Shown piece by piece: positions 1 to 7,917 of a DNA stretch of 64,000 bases. The notes beneath the pieces are model-generated. The model was not told the DNA's origin and searched no databases. It worked only from the letters and a program-made list of their open reading frames with translations. How positions within the stretch are numbered: the first letter of the stretch is position 1; every line of letters starts with the position of its first letter. The position numbers were made by a program, and so were the translations under genes. The stretch is from Pseudomonas sp. S31. Its GTDB lineage: Bacteria; Pseudomonadota; Gammaproteobacteria; Pseudomonadales; Pseudomonadaceae. Location: assembly GCF_016648105.1 (NCBI RefSeq), contig NZ_JACVVE010000019.1, positions 49,749 through 113,748 of the forward strand. Reading direction: 5' to 3'.

Positions 1-465
1 CGCACGGCCCAGGCCGGCGGCTTTGCGGATGTACTTCTCGTAAGTCATCCAGAACGATTTCGGGTACATGAAGGTTTTGTAGTAGAAGCCCGGCGGCATC
101 ATGCTGCCGCCGACCTTGCCGAGGATGCCCATGACGTCGTTGTTGACGTTCGGCCAGCCATTGGTGCTGGTGGCGACCAGGCCGGCGTACAGGGCCTGCT
201 GGGTGGCGCGCACGTTGGGGATCTGGGTCGCTTCGCTGGAGCCGATCTGCAGGATGGCGTTCGGCTCTTCGGTACCGGCGGCGATGATGCCGCGCGGGCG
301 CGAGTACTTGAAGCTGCGGCCGACGATGTCGACGCCATTGGCGAGCAACGCGGCGGCCAGGCTGTCACCGGCATAGCCCTGGTAGCTCTTGCCGTTGAAG
401 CTGAAGTTCAGGACCTTGCTGCGGTCGATGCGGCCGCCGCTGGCGAGGCGATAGGTCTGGCTCAT
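1..465 (-). CDS. soxA: Sarcosine oxidase alpha subunit, N-terminal 155 residues (cut by window edge)
   Basis: This is the large subunit of heterotetrameric sarcosine oxidase, which demethylates sarcosine to glycine and passes the C1 unit to tetrahydrofolate. Only the N-terminus is present. It begins MSQTYRLASGGRID and includes the ferredoxin-like segment with YSRPRGI and GTEEPNA, as expected for the NAD-binding alpha subunit. The start codon overlaps the soxD stop by 4 nt (ATGA), so the two are translationally coupled. The gene continues beyond base 1, where soxG would be expected. Identity rests on this motif set and the soxB-soxD-soxA order. Confidence 0.93.
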   Translation of the reverse strand, partial: MSQTYRLASGGRIDRSKVLNFSFNGKSYQGYAGDSLAAALLANGVDIVGRSFKYSRPRGIIAAGTEEPNAILQIGSSEATQIPNVRATQQALYAGLVATSTNGWPNVNNDVMGILGKVGGSMMPPGFYYKTFMYPKSFWMTYEKYIRKAAGLGRA

Positions 466-797
466 ACTTTTTCCCCTTGGCCTTTGACGGTCGACGGTGC
501 GCTGCTTGGCTTGCCGCCTGCGGTCACCTGCGGCTTCTCGCCAATCTTGTAGGTTTCCAGAATTTCGTAGGTCACGGTGTCACGGGTGACGTTGAAGTAC
601 TGACGGCAACCGGCGACGTGGTCCCACAGTTCGTGGTGAATCCCGCGTGGGTTGTCACGGAAGAACATGTAGGTGCCCCACTCCTCGTCGGAGCAGGCGT
701 TAGGGTCCAGCGGGCGGGCGATGTGCGCCTGGCCAGAGGCGTGGAACTCTTCTTCGGAGCGCAGCTCGCCGCAATGGGGACAGAAAATTTGCAACAT
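462..797 (-). CDS. soxD: Sarcosine oxidase delta subunit
   Basis: The protein has 111 residues and is the small zinc-binding subunit of heterotetrameric sarcosine oxidase. Visible zinc ligands by family knowledge are Cys6 and Cys9 (FCPHCG) and His60/Cys64 (WDHVAGC). The start chosen is the MLQIFCPHCG methionine 14 nt after soxB, because the longer open frame upstream overlaps soxB. The 3' end overlaps soxA by 4 nt. It is cotranscribed on the minus strand with glyA, soxB and soxA. Confidence 0.95.
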   Translation of the reverse strand: MLQIFCPHCGELRSEEEFHASGQAHIARPLDPNACSDEEWGTYMFFRDNPRGIHHELWDHVAGCRQYFNVTRDTVTYEILETYKIGEKPQVTAGGKPSSAPSTVKGQGEKV

Positions 798-811
798 GAC
801 GGTGGCTCCGG

Positions 812-2062
812 TTAGTGGGCGACGGCAGCGGCGCCGTGTTCGTCGATCAGCGCGCCGTTGTAGAAACGGTCGATGGAGAATGGCGCGGCCAGCGGGTGCA
901 TCTCGCCCTTGGCCAGGCTCGCCGCGAAGACGTTGCCCGAGCCCGGGGTGGCCTTGAAGCCGCCAGTACCCCAGCCGCAGTTGAAGAACATGTTCTTGAC
1001 CGGGGTCTTGGAGATGATCGGGCAAGCGTCCGGGGTGGTGTCGACGATGCCGCCCCACTGGCGGTTCATGCGTACGCGCGAGAGGTTCGGGAACATCTCG
1101 ACGATCGCCTGCAGGGTGTGCTCGATCACCGGGTACGAACCGCGCTGGCCATAGCCGACCCAGCCGTCGATACCGGCGCCGATCACCAGGTCGCCCTTGT
1201 CGGACTGGCTGATGTAGCCGTGTACGGCGTTGGACATGATCACACTGTCGATGATCGGCTTGATCGGCTCGGAAACCAGCGCCTGCAGCGGGTGCGATTC
1301 CAGCGGCAGGCGGAAGCCGGCGAGCTTGGCCATGTGCCCGGAGTTACCGGCAGTGACCACGCCGACGCGCTTGGCGCCGATGAAGCCCTTGTTGGTTTCG
1401 ACACCGATCACCGCGCCGTTTTCCTTGCGGAAGCCGATCACTTCGGTCTGCTGGATCAGGTCCACGCCCAGGGCGTCGGCGGCACGGGCGAAGCCCCAGG
1501 CCACGGCATCGTGACGGGCCACGCCGCCACGGCGCTGGACGGTGGCACCGAGGATCGGGTAGCGGGTGTTCTTCGAGCAGTCCAGGTACGGGATCTCGGC
1601 CGCGACCTGGGCAGTGTTGAGCAGCTCACCATCGACGCCGTTGAGGCGGTTGGCGCTGACCCGACGCTCGGAGTCGCGCATGTCCTGCAGGGTGTGGCAC
1701 AGGTTGTAGACGCCACGCTGGGAGAACATCACGTTGTAGTTGAGGTCTTGGGACAGGCCCTCCCACAGCTTCATGGCGTGCTCGTACAGATGCGCCGACT
1801 CGTCCCACAGGTAGTTGGAACGCACGATGGTGGTGTTACGGGCGGTGTTGCCGCCGCCCAGGTAACCCTTCTCGATCACCGCGACGTTGGTGATGCCGTG
1901 CTCCTTGGCCAGGTAGTAGGCCGTGGCCAGGCCATGGCCGCCACCGCCGACGATGACCACGTCGTAGACCTTTTTCGGGGTCGGCGTGCGCCACATGCGC
2001 TGCCAGTTCTCGTGATGGCTGAGGGAGTGTTTGAGAAGGCCGAAGCCCGAATAGCGTTGCAT
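812..2062 (-). CDS. soxB: Sarcosine oxidase beta subunit (FAD/FMN oxidase)
   Basis: The protein has 416 residues and is the catalytic beta subunit that oxidises sarcosine. A Rossmann FAD motif, VIVGGGGHG, lies at about residues 37-44. The segment RRGGVARHDAVAWG contains His184, the probable site of covalent FMN attachment by analogy with characterised heterotetrameric enzymes. The C-terminal CGWGTGGFKATPGSG segment is typical of the DAO fold. The start MQRYSGFG was preferred over an ATG five codons upstream because it matches the usual family N-terminus. It lies 15 nt after glyA and 14 nt before soxD in one operon. Confidence 0.96.
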   Translation of the reverse strand: MQRYSGFGLLKHSLSHHENWQRMWRTPTPKKVYDVVIVGGGGHGLATAYYLAKEHGITNVAVIEKGYLGGGNTARNTTIVRSNYLWDESAHLYEHAMKLWEGLSQDLNYNVMFSQRGVYNLCHTLQDMRDSERRVSANRLNGVDGELLNTAQVAAEIPYLDCSKNTRYPILGATVQRRGGVARHDAVAWGFARAADALGVDLIQQTEVIGFRKENGAVIGVETNKGFIGAKRVGVVTAGNSGHMAKLAGFRLPLESHPLQALVSEPIKPIIDSVIMSNAVHGYISQSDKGDLVIGAGIDGWVGYGQRGSYPVIEHTLQAIVEMFPNLSRVRMNRQWGGIVDTTPDACPIISKTPVKNMFFNCGWGTGGFKATPGSGNVFAASLAKGEMHPLAAPFSIDRFYNGALIDEHGAAAVAH

Positions 2063-2077
2063 GGTCGTCTGCTCCAC

Positions 2078-3331
2078 TCAGCGGTAAACAGGGAAATCTG
2101 CGCACAGGGCCGCGACGTTCTTCGCCACATCGGCTTCGACGTCTGCGTCACCGAGGTTGTCGAGGATGTCGCAGATCCAGCCGGCCAGGGCCACACATTG
2201 CGCGACCTTGAAGCCACGCGTGGTGACGGCCGGGGTGCCGATACGCAGGCCCGAGGTGACGAACGGCGACTGCGGATCGTTCGGCACGGCGTTCTTGTTG
2301 ACGGTGATGTGCGCGCGGCCCAGGGCGGCGTCGGCATCCTTGCCGGTCAGGCCCTGGCGGATCAGGCTGACCAGGAACAGGTGGTTGTCGGTGCCACCGG
2401 AAACCACGTCGTAGCCACGGTCGACGAATACCTGGGCCATGGCCTGGGCGTTCTCGATCACTTGTTTCTGGTAGCTCTTGAACTCAGGTTCCAGCGCTTC
2501 CTTGAAGCACACGGCCTTGGCGGCGATGACGTGCATCAGCGGGCCGCCCTGGGCGCCCGGGAACACCGCGGCGTTGAGCTTCTTCTCGATCTCTTCGTTG
2601 GACTTGGCCAGAATCAGCCCGCCACGCGGACCACGCAGGGTCTTGTGGGTGGTGGTGGTGACCACGTCGGCGAACGGAATCGGGTTCGGGTACAGGCCTG
2701 CGGCGACCAGGCCGGCGACGTGGGCCATGTCGACGAACAGCAACGCACCGACCTTGTCGGCGATGGCGCGGAAGCGTGGGAAGTCGAGGGTCTTGGAGTA
2801 AGCCGAGAAACCAGCGACGATCATCTTCGGCTTGTGTTCGACGGCCAGGCGCTCGACTTCATCGTAGTCGATCAGGCCGGTATTGGTGTCGATACCGTAC
2901 TGAACGGCGTTGTACAGTTTGCCCGAGGACGACACCTTGGCGCCGTGGGTCAGGTGGCCGCCGTGGGCCAGGCTCATGCCCAGGATGGTGTCGCCAGCCT
3001 GCAGCAAGGCCAGGTACACCGCGCCGTTGGCCGAGGAGCCGGAGTGTGGCTGAACGTTGGCGTAGTCGGCGCCGAACAGCTGCTTGGCGCGCTCGATGGC
3101 CAGCGCCTCGACCTTGTCGACGTGCTCGCAGCCACCGTAGTAGCGCTTGCCTGGGTAGCCTTCGGCGTACTTGTTGGTCAGGCCGCTGCCCTGGGCCTGC
3201 ATCACGCGCTTGGAGGTGTAGTTTTCCGAGGCGATCAGCTCGATGTGGTCTTCCTGGCGCTGTTCTTCGGCATTCATCGCCGCCAGCAGTGCATCGTCGT
3301 AACCCTGGATCTGGTCTTGCTTGCTGAACAT
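2078..3331 (-). CDS. glyA: Serine hydroxymethyltransferase
   Basis: The protein has 417 residues. It is PLP-dependent and interconverts glycine plus methylene-THF with serine and THF. The PLP lysine motif TTTTHKTLRGPRGG is present, as is the N-terminal IELIASENYTS segment. The start is MFSKQDQIQGYDD; an in-frame extension upstream enters a REP-rich spacer and is unlikely. As first gene of the sox cluster it lets the cell turn sarcosine-derived glycine and formaldehyde-level C1 units into serine. Pseudomonas normally carries a second glyA elsewhere, so this is probably the catabolic copy. Confidence 0.97.
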   Translation of the reverse strand: MFSKQDQIQGYDDALLAAMNAEEQRQEDHIELIASENYTSKRVMQAQGSGLTNKYAEGYPGKRYYGGCEHVDKVEALAIERAKQLFGADYANVQPHSGSSANGAVYLALLQAGDTILGMSLAHGGHLTHGAKVSSSGKLYNAVQYGIDTNTGLIDYDEVERLAVEHKPKMIVAGFSAYSKTLDFPRFRAIADKVGALLFVDMAHVAGLVAAGLYPNPIPFADVVTTTTHKTLRGPRGGLILAKSNEEIEKKLNAAVFPGAQGGPLMHVIAAKAVCFKEALEPEFKSYQKQVIENAQAMAQVFVDRGYDVVSGGTDNHLFLVSLIRQGLTGKDADAALGRAHITVNKNAVPNDPQSPFVTSGLRIGTPAVTTRGFKVAQCVALAGWICDILDNLGDADVEADVAKNVAALCADFPVYR

Positions 3332-3477
3332 CGTGTATCTCCCGGCAGCGATCGTTTTTGTCGTAGGGCACTGTGGCCCTTTGTGGCGATGGTATGACTG
3401 GCCGGGGCGGGTCAGATGCCTGCGCACGCCTTGCAATGGCGCGTTTACGACATTCGTTGCAGCGGAGTGCCTGGGCC

Positions 3478-3552
3478 GGCCTCTTCGCGGGTAAACCCGC
3501 TCCTACAGGCAGCGTGCAGCCCTGTAGGAGCGGGTTTACCCGCGAAAGGGCC
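3478..3552. repeat. REP pair (inverted, TAAA type)
   Basis: Two REP palindromes face each other. The left one reads CGCGGGTAAACCCGCTCCTA and the right one is its reverse complement ending in GCGAAAGGGCC. The pair lies between the divergent glyA and ltaE genes and can fold into a long hairpin. Confidence 0.9.
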
Positions 3553-3617
3553 GCCACTGACAACCTGTGAATCAATGGTTTAGAGTGCCTTTCTGCGCCA
3601 CGAAAAGGACCGCTGTG

Positions 3618-4658
3618 ATGACCGACAACAACCAACAATTCGCCAGCGACAACTATTCCGGCATCTGCCCCGAAGCCTGGGCGGCCATGGAAAAGGCCAA
3701 TCACGGCCACGAGCGCGCCTATGGCGACGACCAGTGGACCGAGCGCGCCGCCGAGTACTTCCGCCATTTGTTCGAAACCGACTGCGAGGTGTTCTTCGCC
3801 TTCAACGGCACCGCCGCCAACTCTCTGGCCCTGGCCTCGCTGTGCCAGAGCTACCACAGCGTGATCTGCTCCGAGACCGCCCACGTCGAGACCGACGAAT
3901 GCGGCGCGCCGGAGTTCTTCTCCAACGGCTCAAAGCTGCTCACCGCCGCCAGCGTCAACGGCAAGCTGACGCCCCAGTCGATTCGCGAGGTGGCGCTCAA
4001 GCGCCAGGACATCCATTACCCCAAGCCGCGAGTGGTGACCTTGACCCAGGCCACCGAGGTAGGCACGGCGTATCGCCCCGACGAGCTCAAGGCGATCAGC
4101 GCCACCTGCAAGGACCTGGGGCTGAACCTGCACATGGACGGTGCGCGTTTCAGCAACGCCTGCTCGTTTCTTGGCTGCACCCCGGCCGAGCTGAGCTGGA
4201 AGTCGGGGGTCGATGTGTTGTGCTTTGGCGGCACCAAGAACGGCATGGCGGTGGGCGAGGCGATCCTGTTCTTCAATCGCCAGCTGGCCGAGGACTTCGA
4301 CTACCGCTGCAAGCAGGCGGGGCAACTGGCGTCGAAGATGCGCTTCCTGTCGGCGCCTTGGGTCGGCTTGCTGGAAGGCGGCGCGTGGTTGCGCCATGCC
4401 GCGCATGCCAACCGCTGCGCGCAGTTGCTGGCATCACTGGTGGCGGATTTGCCTGCTGTCGAGCTGATGTTCCCGGTGGAGGCCAACGGGGTGTTCCTGC
4501 AGATGCCGGAAGCTGCCTTGGACGCGTTGCGCGGCAAGGGTTGGCGCTTCTATACCTTCATCGGCAGCGGCGGTGCGCGGTTCATGTGCTCGTGGGATAC
4601 CGAGGAGGCGCGGGTACGCGAGCTGGCGGCGGATATCCGCGGCATTCTCGGTGCCTGA
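3618..4658 (+). CDS. ltaE: Low-specificity L-threonine aldolase
   Basis: The protein has 346 residues. It is a PLP enzyme cleaving L-threonine and L-allo-threonine to glycine and acetaldehyde. The PLP lysine is Lys207 in CFGGTKNGMA, and LHMDGARFSNA is the cofactor-binding Asp region. The length equals that of known P. putida aldolases. The start MTDNNQQFAS is preceded by AAAAGGA; the longer open frame begins inside the spacer. It is divergent from glyA, which shares its glycine-centred chemistry, and convergent with zapA. Confidence 0.93.
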   Translation: MTDNNQQFASDNYSGICPEAWAAMEKANHGHERAYGDDQWTERAAEYFRHLFETDCEVFFAFNGTAANSLALASLCQSYHSVICSETAHVETDECGAPEFFSNGSKLLTAASVNGKLTPQSIREVALKRQDIHYPKPRVVTLTQATEVGTAYRPDELKAISATCKDLGLNLHMDGARFSNACSFLGCTPAELSWKSGVDVLCFGGTKNGMAVGEAILFFNRQLAEDFDYRCKQAGQLASKMRFLSAPWVGLLEGGAWLRHAAHANRCAQLLASLVADLPAVELMFPVEANGVFLQMPEAALDALRGKGWRFYTFIGSGGARFMCSWDTEEARVRELAADIRGILGA

Positions 4659-4667
4659 CAGATAGCC

Positions 4668-4686
4668 GGGAGGGCTTCGCCCTCCC
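4668..4686. terminator. Hairpin between convergent ltaE and zapA
   Basis: The palindrome GGGAGGGCTTCGCCCTCCC has a TTC loop and sits between the two convergent stop codons. The U-tract is poor on both strands, so bidirectional termination is inferred from position and stem strength. Confidence 0.55.
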
Positions 4687-4695
4687 CGCAGCCAA

Positions 4696-4998
4696 TCAGG
4701 ATTCGGCGATGGTCTTGACGATGGCGTCCACCGTGGCGTCGATCTGCGCCTGGGTCCGCTCCAGCGTCTGCTGGTGTTCCTTCTGCAGCTCCACCTGTTT
4801 CGAACACAGGTTCAGGGCCGCCAGCACCAGCAGCTTGTCGCCGATCAAGGTCGGGTATGAACGCTTGGTCTCGGCCAGGGCGGTGTTGAGCATCCGCACT
4901 GCCTGCGCCAGGGTTTCTTCCTGGCCTTCGGGCGCCTTGATCGAATAGTCGCTGCCCAGGATCGACACGACATTGATCGGCTGCGCTTGCAGTCTCAT
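4696..4998 (-). CDS. zapA: Cell division protein ZapA
   Basis: The protein has 100 residues and is a FtsZ-ring stabiliser. The N-terminal half (INVVSILGSDYSIKAPEG) is the ZapA globular domain. The C-terminal half is a long heptad-rich helix (KQVELQKEHQQTLERTQAQ) used for dimerisation. The start overlaps the stop of the upstream TIGR02449-type gene by 4 nt. In other pseudomonads this pair usually lies beside the 6S RNA gene and the 5-formyl-THF cyclo-ligase gene; neither is present here, since ltaE ends 37 nt downstream. Confidence 0.85.
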   Translation of the reverse strand: MRLQAQPINVVSILGSDYSIKAPEGQEETLAQAVRMLNTALAETKRSYPTLIGDKLLVLAALNLCSKQVELQKEHQQTLERTQAQIDATVDAIVKTIAES

Positions 4999-5225
4999 GC
5001 GCCGACGACGCCGGCACTGGCACGCTCGACCAGCGCCTGGATGCGCGCGGCAGTGGCACCGTGCTTCTCTTCCTGCTCCATCAGCGACAGCTGCAGGGTC
5101 TCGTTTTCTTCCTTGGCCTGGGCCAGTTCCTGGCCAAGGGCGGTGTTCTGCTCGGTGAGTTGAGCATTCTTGTGCAGCAGGTCGCTGACCAGTTGCTCGA
5201 GTTGATTCAGGGAGGCTTCCAACAT
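4995..5225 (-). CDS. Small coiled-coil protein, TIGR02449 type
   Basis: The protein has 76 residues and is almost wholly predicted coiled coil: LEASLNQLEQLVSDLLHKN, then QNTALGQELAQAKEENETL, with regular Leu spacing. It resembles the small TIGR02449 proteins encoded beside zapA and has a ZapB-like look. The start MLEASLNQ was chosen because the upstream part of the frame (MLIQYLMARVRAF) lies in the promoter region. The stop overlaps the zapA start, suggesting coupled translation. Its function is not established; a cell-division accessory role is inferred from the neighbour. Confidence 0.75.
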   Translation of the reverse strand: MLEASLNQLEQLVSDLLHKNAQLTEQNTALGQELAQAKEENETLQLSLMEQEEKHGATAARIQALVERASAGVVGA

Positions 5226-5505
5226 GGGGCAGATCTCGGGTTGTTGCAAAGGGCGCACACGATAAAGAAAAGCGCGAACCCTCGCCATTAAATACTGGAT
5301 TAACAAGGCAAAAGCCCTGCGCAGATTGACAGGCTGAGGGGCACCTTGTTCCGGCCTGGGTCAACCGTCGGTCGAGTATTTAGAGAGCACCCTTCTATTT
5401 TTTTCAGTCCGCCTCAAGGCCACTCGGTCACGACCGATAGCGAGGGTGAGTCATATTTCGTCGTACTGACCGCGCCCCCCTCTACTCCTTGCCTGGATCC
5501 TTTCC

Positions 5506-7131
5506 ATGTCCTTACGCAACATGAATATCGCCCCACGCGCGCTGCTCGGGTTCGCCTTGATCGGCGTGCTGATGCTCGGCCTCGGTATCTTTTCGCTCAT
5601 GCAAATGGGCAGCATTCGACAGGCCGGCGTCACCATCGAGAAAATCAGCGTACCCAGCATCAAGGCCCTCGACGAACTGACCGCGCTGAACCTGCGCCTG
5701 CGCACCCTGTCGTTCCGCCTGCTGCTCAACCGCGAGGCGCAGAACCAGCAAGAGATCCTCAACCTGCTGGAGCAGCGCAATGGCCAGATCGACAACGCCC
5801 GCCGCACCTACGAGCCGCTGATCGCCGCCGCCGACGAGCGGGCCGCCTATGAGCAGTACGTGCAGTTGCTCAACCAGTATCGCCAGCTCGAATCGCGCAT
5901 GCGCAGCCTCAGCCAGGCCGACAAGACCGAAGAGCTGCGCGCCTTGATCAACACCGAGGTGCAGGCCAACTCCGAGCAGATCAACCAGGTCATGGACAAC
6001 CTGGTGCGCATCAACACCGAGCAGAGCCGCCAGACCAACGCCACCGCCGCCAGCCAGTACGGCGCCGCCTTCGCCCTGGTCATCGGCCTGCTGGTGGCCG
6101 CCACCGTGCTGACCTTCCTCTGCGCCTTCCTGCTGACCCGCAGCATCGTCAAGCCGATCGACGACGCGCTCAAGGCCGCCGAACAGATCGCCGATGGCGA
6201 CCTGACCCACAACATCGATGCCGACGGCACCGACGAAGCCGCACGCCTGCTGCGCGCCATGGCCCGCATGCAGGACAAGCTACGCGAAACCCTGCACCTG
6301 ATCTCTGGCTCCGCCACCCAGCTGGCCTCGGCTGCCGAGGAGCTCAACGCGGTCACCGACGAAAGCGCCCGGGGCCTGCAGCAGCAGAACAACGAGATCG
6401 AGCAGGCTGCCACCGCGGTCACCGAGATGACCAGCGCCGTGGAAGAAGTGGCGCGCAATGCCGTGAGCACGTCGGAAGCATCCAGCGATGCCAGCCGTTC
6501 GGCCGGCGACGGCCGTGACCTGGTCATGGAAACCGTGGGCGCCATCGAGCGCATGAGCGGCGACGTGCAGGCCACCGCCAAGCTCATCACCCACCTGGCC
6601 GAGCAATCGCGTGACATCGGCAAGGTGCTGGACGTGATCCGTGGCCTGGCCGACCAGACCAACCTGCTGGCGCTCAACGCCGCGATCGAAGCGGCGCGTG
6701 CCGGCGAGGCGGGCCGTGGCTTTGCCGTGGTGGCCGACGAGGTGCGTGCGCTGGCCCACCGCACCCAACAGTCGACCAGCGAAATCGAGCGCATGATCGG
6801 CAGCATCCAGGGCGGTACCGAAGAGGCGGTGGAGTCGATGCGTACCAGCACCGAGCGCGCCGAGTCGACGCTGAACATCGCCAAGGGCGCGGGCCTGGCA
6901 CTGGATACCATCGCTGGCGCGGTGGCGCAGATCAACGAACGCAACCTGGTGATCGCCAGCGCGGCAGAGGAACAGGCCCAGGTGGCGCGGGAAGTGGACC
7001 GCAACCTGGTGAACATCAACGACCTGTCGGTGCAGAGCGCGACCGGGGCGCACCAGACCAGTGCGGCGAGCGCCGAGCTGTCGCGCCTGGCGGTGGATCT
7101 GAACGGGTTGGTGGCGAGGTTCCGTACCTGA
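5506..7131 (+). CDS. Methyl-accepting chemotaxis protein with 4-helix-bundle-type sensor
   Basis: The protein has 541 residues. A first membrane helix (about 10-32, LLGFALIGVLMLGLGIFSL) is followed by a roughly 150-residue helical periplasmic domain, a second helix (about 184-208, AFALVIGLLVAATVLTFLCA), a HAMP domain, and an MCP signalling domain. The signalling tip DQTNLLALNAAIEAARAGE is intact, so it should couple to CheA/CheW. The sensor length suits a 4HB_MCP rather than a dCache domain. Flanking genes break down glycine betaine and sarcosine, so a quaternary amine or amino acid ligand is possible but not shown by sequence. Confidence 0.9.
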   Translation: MSLRNMNIAPRALLGFALIGVLMLGLGIFSLMQMGSIRQAGVTIEKISVPSIKALDELTALNLRLRTLSFRLLLNREAQNQQEILNLLEQRNGQIDNARRTYEPLIAAADERAAYEQYVQLLNQYRQLESRMRSLSQADKTEELRALINTEVQANSEQINQVMDNLVRINTEQSRQTNATAASQYGAAFALVIGLLVAATVLTFLCAFLLTRSIVKPIDDALKAAEQIADGDLTHNIDADGTDEAARLLRAMARMQDKLRETLHLISGSATQLASAAEELNAVTDESARGLQQQNNEIEQAATAVTEMTSAVEEVARNAVSTSEASSDASRSAGDGRDLVMETVGAIERMSGDVQATAKLITHLAEQSRDIGKVLDVIRGLADQTNLLALNAAIEAARAGEAGRGFAVVADEVRALAHRTQQSTSEIERMIGSIQGGTEEAVESMRTSTERAESTLNIAKGAGLALDTIAGAVAQINERNLVIASAAEEQAQVAREVDRNLVNINDLSVQSATGAHQTSAASAELSRLAVDLNGLVARFRT

Positions 7132-7140
7132 CATGGCTGG

Positions 7141-7247
7141 GGCCGCTTCGCGGCCCATTCGCGGGGCAAGCCCGCTCCCACAAGTACTCCAACACCCTCA
7201 GGTCCAGCGAGGTACTTGTGGGAGCGGGCTTGCCCCGCGAAGAGGCC
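7141..7247. repeat. REP pair (GCAA type) beside RAYT 3' end
   Basis: Two facing REPs have the core GCGGGGCAAGCCCGC plus TCCCACAAGTAC, with the second copy in reverse at 7213-7247. This G/C-richer variant differs from the TAAA-type REPs in most of the window and flanks the transposase gene. Confidence 0.9.
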
Positions 7248-7248
7248 A

Positions 7249-7704
7249 TCAAATCCACACAGCATCCCAATGTGGATAATCGCCAGCACGGCGAACCAAT
7301 CCAGCTCTTATGGGATTGGCAACGATGTACCTGGCCACATGCCGGACATTCTCCTCACAGCGCAAGGCACGGTCCTGATAGCCCGGCTGCCATACCCTCC
7401 GGCGCGGCATGCCGCGTCGATAAAGCGCATGACTGCTGCGTGACTTGAATCTGCGCATCAGGCCACATAATGTCCCGCTTCGTAACTCGATCAGCCAATG
7501 CACATGGTCAGGCATGACCACCCAAGCCAAGGACCGGCAAAGTCCATCGAGCTCGGTTTGCCTTAGTTCGTGGATAACGCTGCGGGCGAGTTGGAGGTGG
7601 GTGAAGATTCGTTTGCGCTCTTGGGTAACTGTGGTCAATAGGTATAGCCCGCCTGGCTGAGAGAAGCGGCCGCGGCGCAGCAGGTGGGATTGAGCACGGT
7701 CCAT
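7249..7704 (-). mobile_element. REP-associated tyrosine transposase (RAYT, TnpA_REP)
   Basis: The protein has 151 residues. It is a single-domain HUH nuclease of the IS200/IS605-like Y1 superfamily that binds and nicks REP sequences. The HUH motif is MPDHVHWLIEL. A conserved C-terminal YIVANPIRAGLV segment follows, and the catalytic tyrosine is expected near or within it. The N-terminus GGLYLLTTVTQERKR matches the usual RAYT opening. REP pairs of the GCAA type lie on both sides, at 7141-7247 and 7796-7889. The frame is intact, so it may be active. RAYTs are usually stationary single-copy genes rather than selfish transposons. Confidence 0.92.
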
Positions 7705-7795
7705 GTGTTACTCCCTTCAAAGATTCAGGGAAACACTAGGTCAGCGCGTGGCGGTGCGAGATGGAGAATGGTTGCTGGATGTTGGAGGCAGTGCC

Positions 7796-7889
7796 GGCCT
7801 CTTCGCGGGGCAAGCCCGCTCCCACAGTACCCCACTCAACCTGAGGACAGTGGAAAACCTGGGGGAGCGGGCTTGCCCCGCGAATAGGC
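7796..7889. repeat. REP pair (GCAA type) beside RAYT 5' end
   Basis: A REP reading GCGGGGCAAGCCCGCTCCCA at 7806-7825 is paired with a reversed copy at 7864-7889. Together with 7141-7247 it brackets the RAYT gene. Confidence 0.9.
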
Positions 7890-7917
7890 TGCAAAGCAGC
7901 CCCAGGTCATGTGCGGA

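Noticed and set aside
815..3397. 860-codon plus-strand open frame opposite soxB and glyA
   Set aside because: It mirrors two well-supported genes on the other strand; long antisense frames are common in high-GC DNA. No domain is recognisable.
3332..3617. Glycine riboswitch upstream of glyA or ltaE
   Set aside because: The spacer is filled by the REP pair and lacks the tandem aptamer features.
4659..4695. 6S RNA gene next to zapA
   Set aside because: Only 37 bp separate zapA and ltaE, too short for ssrS.
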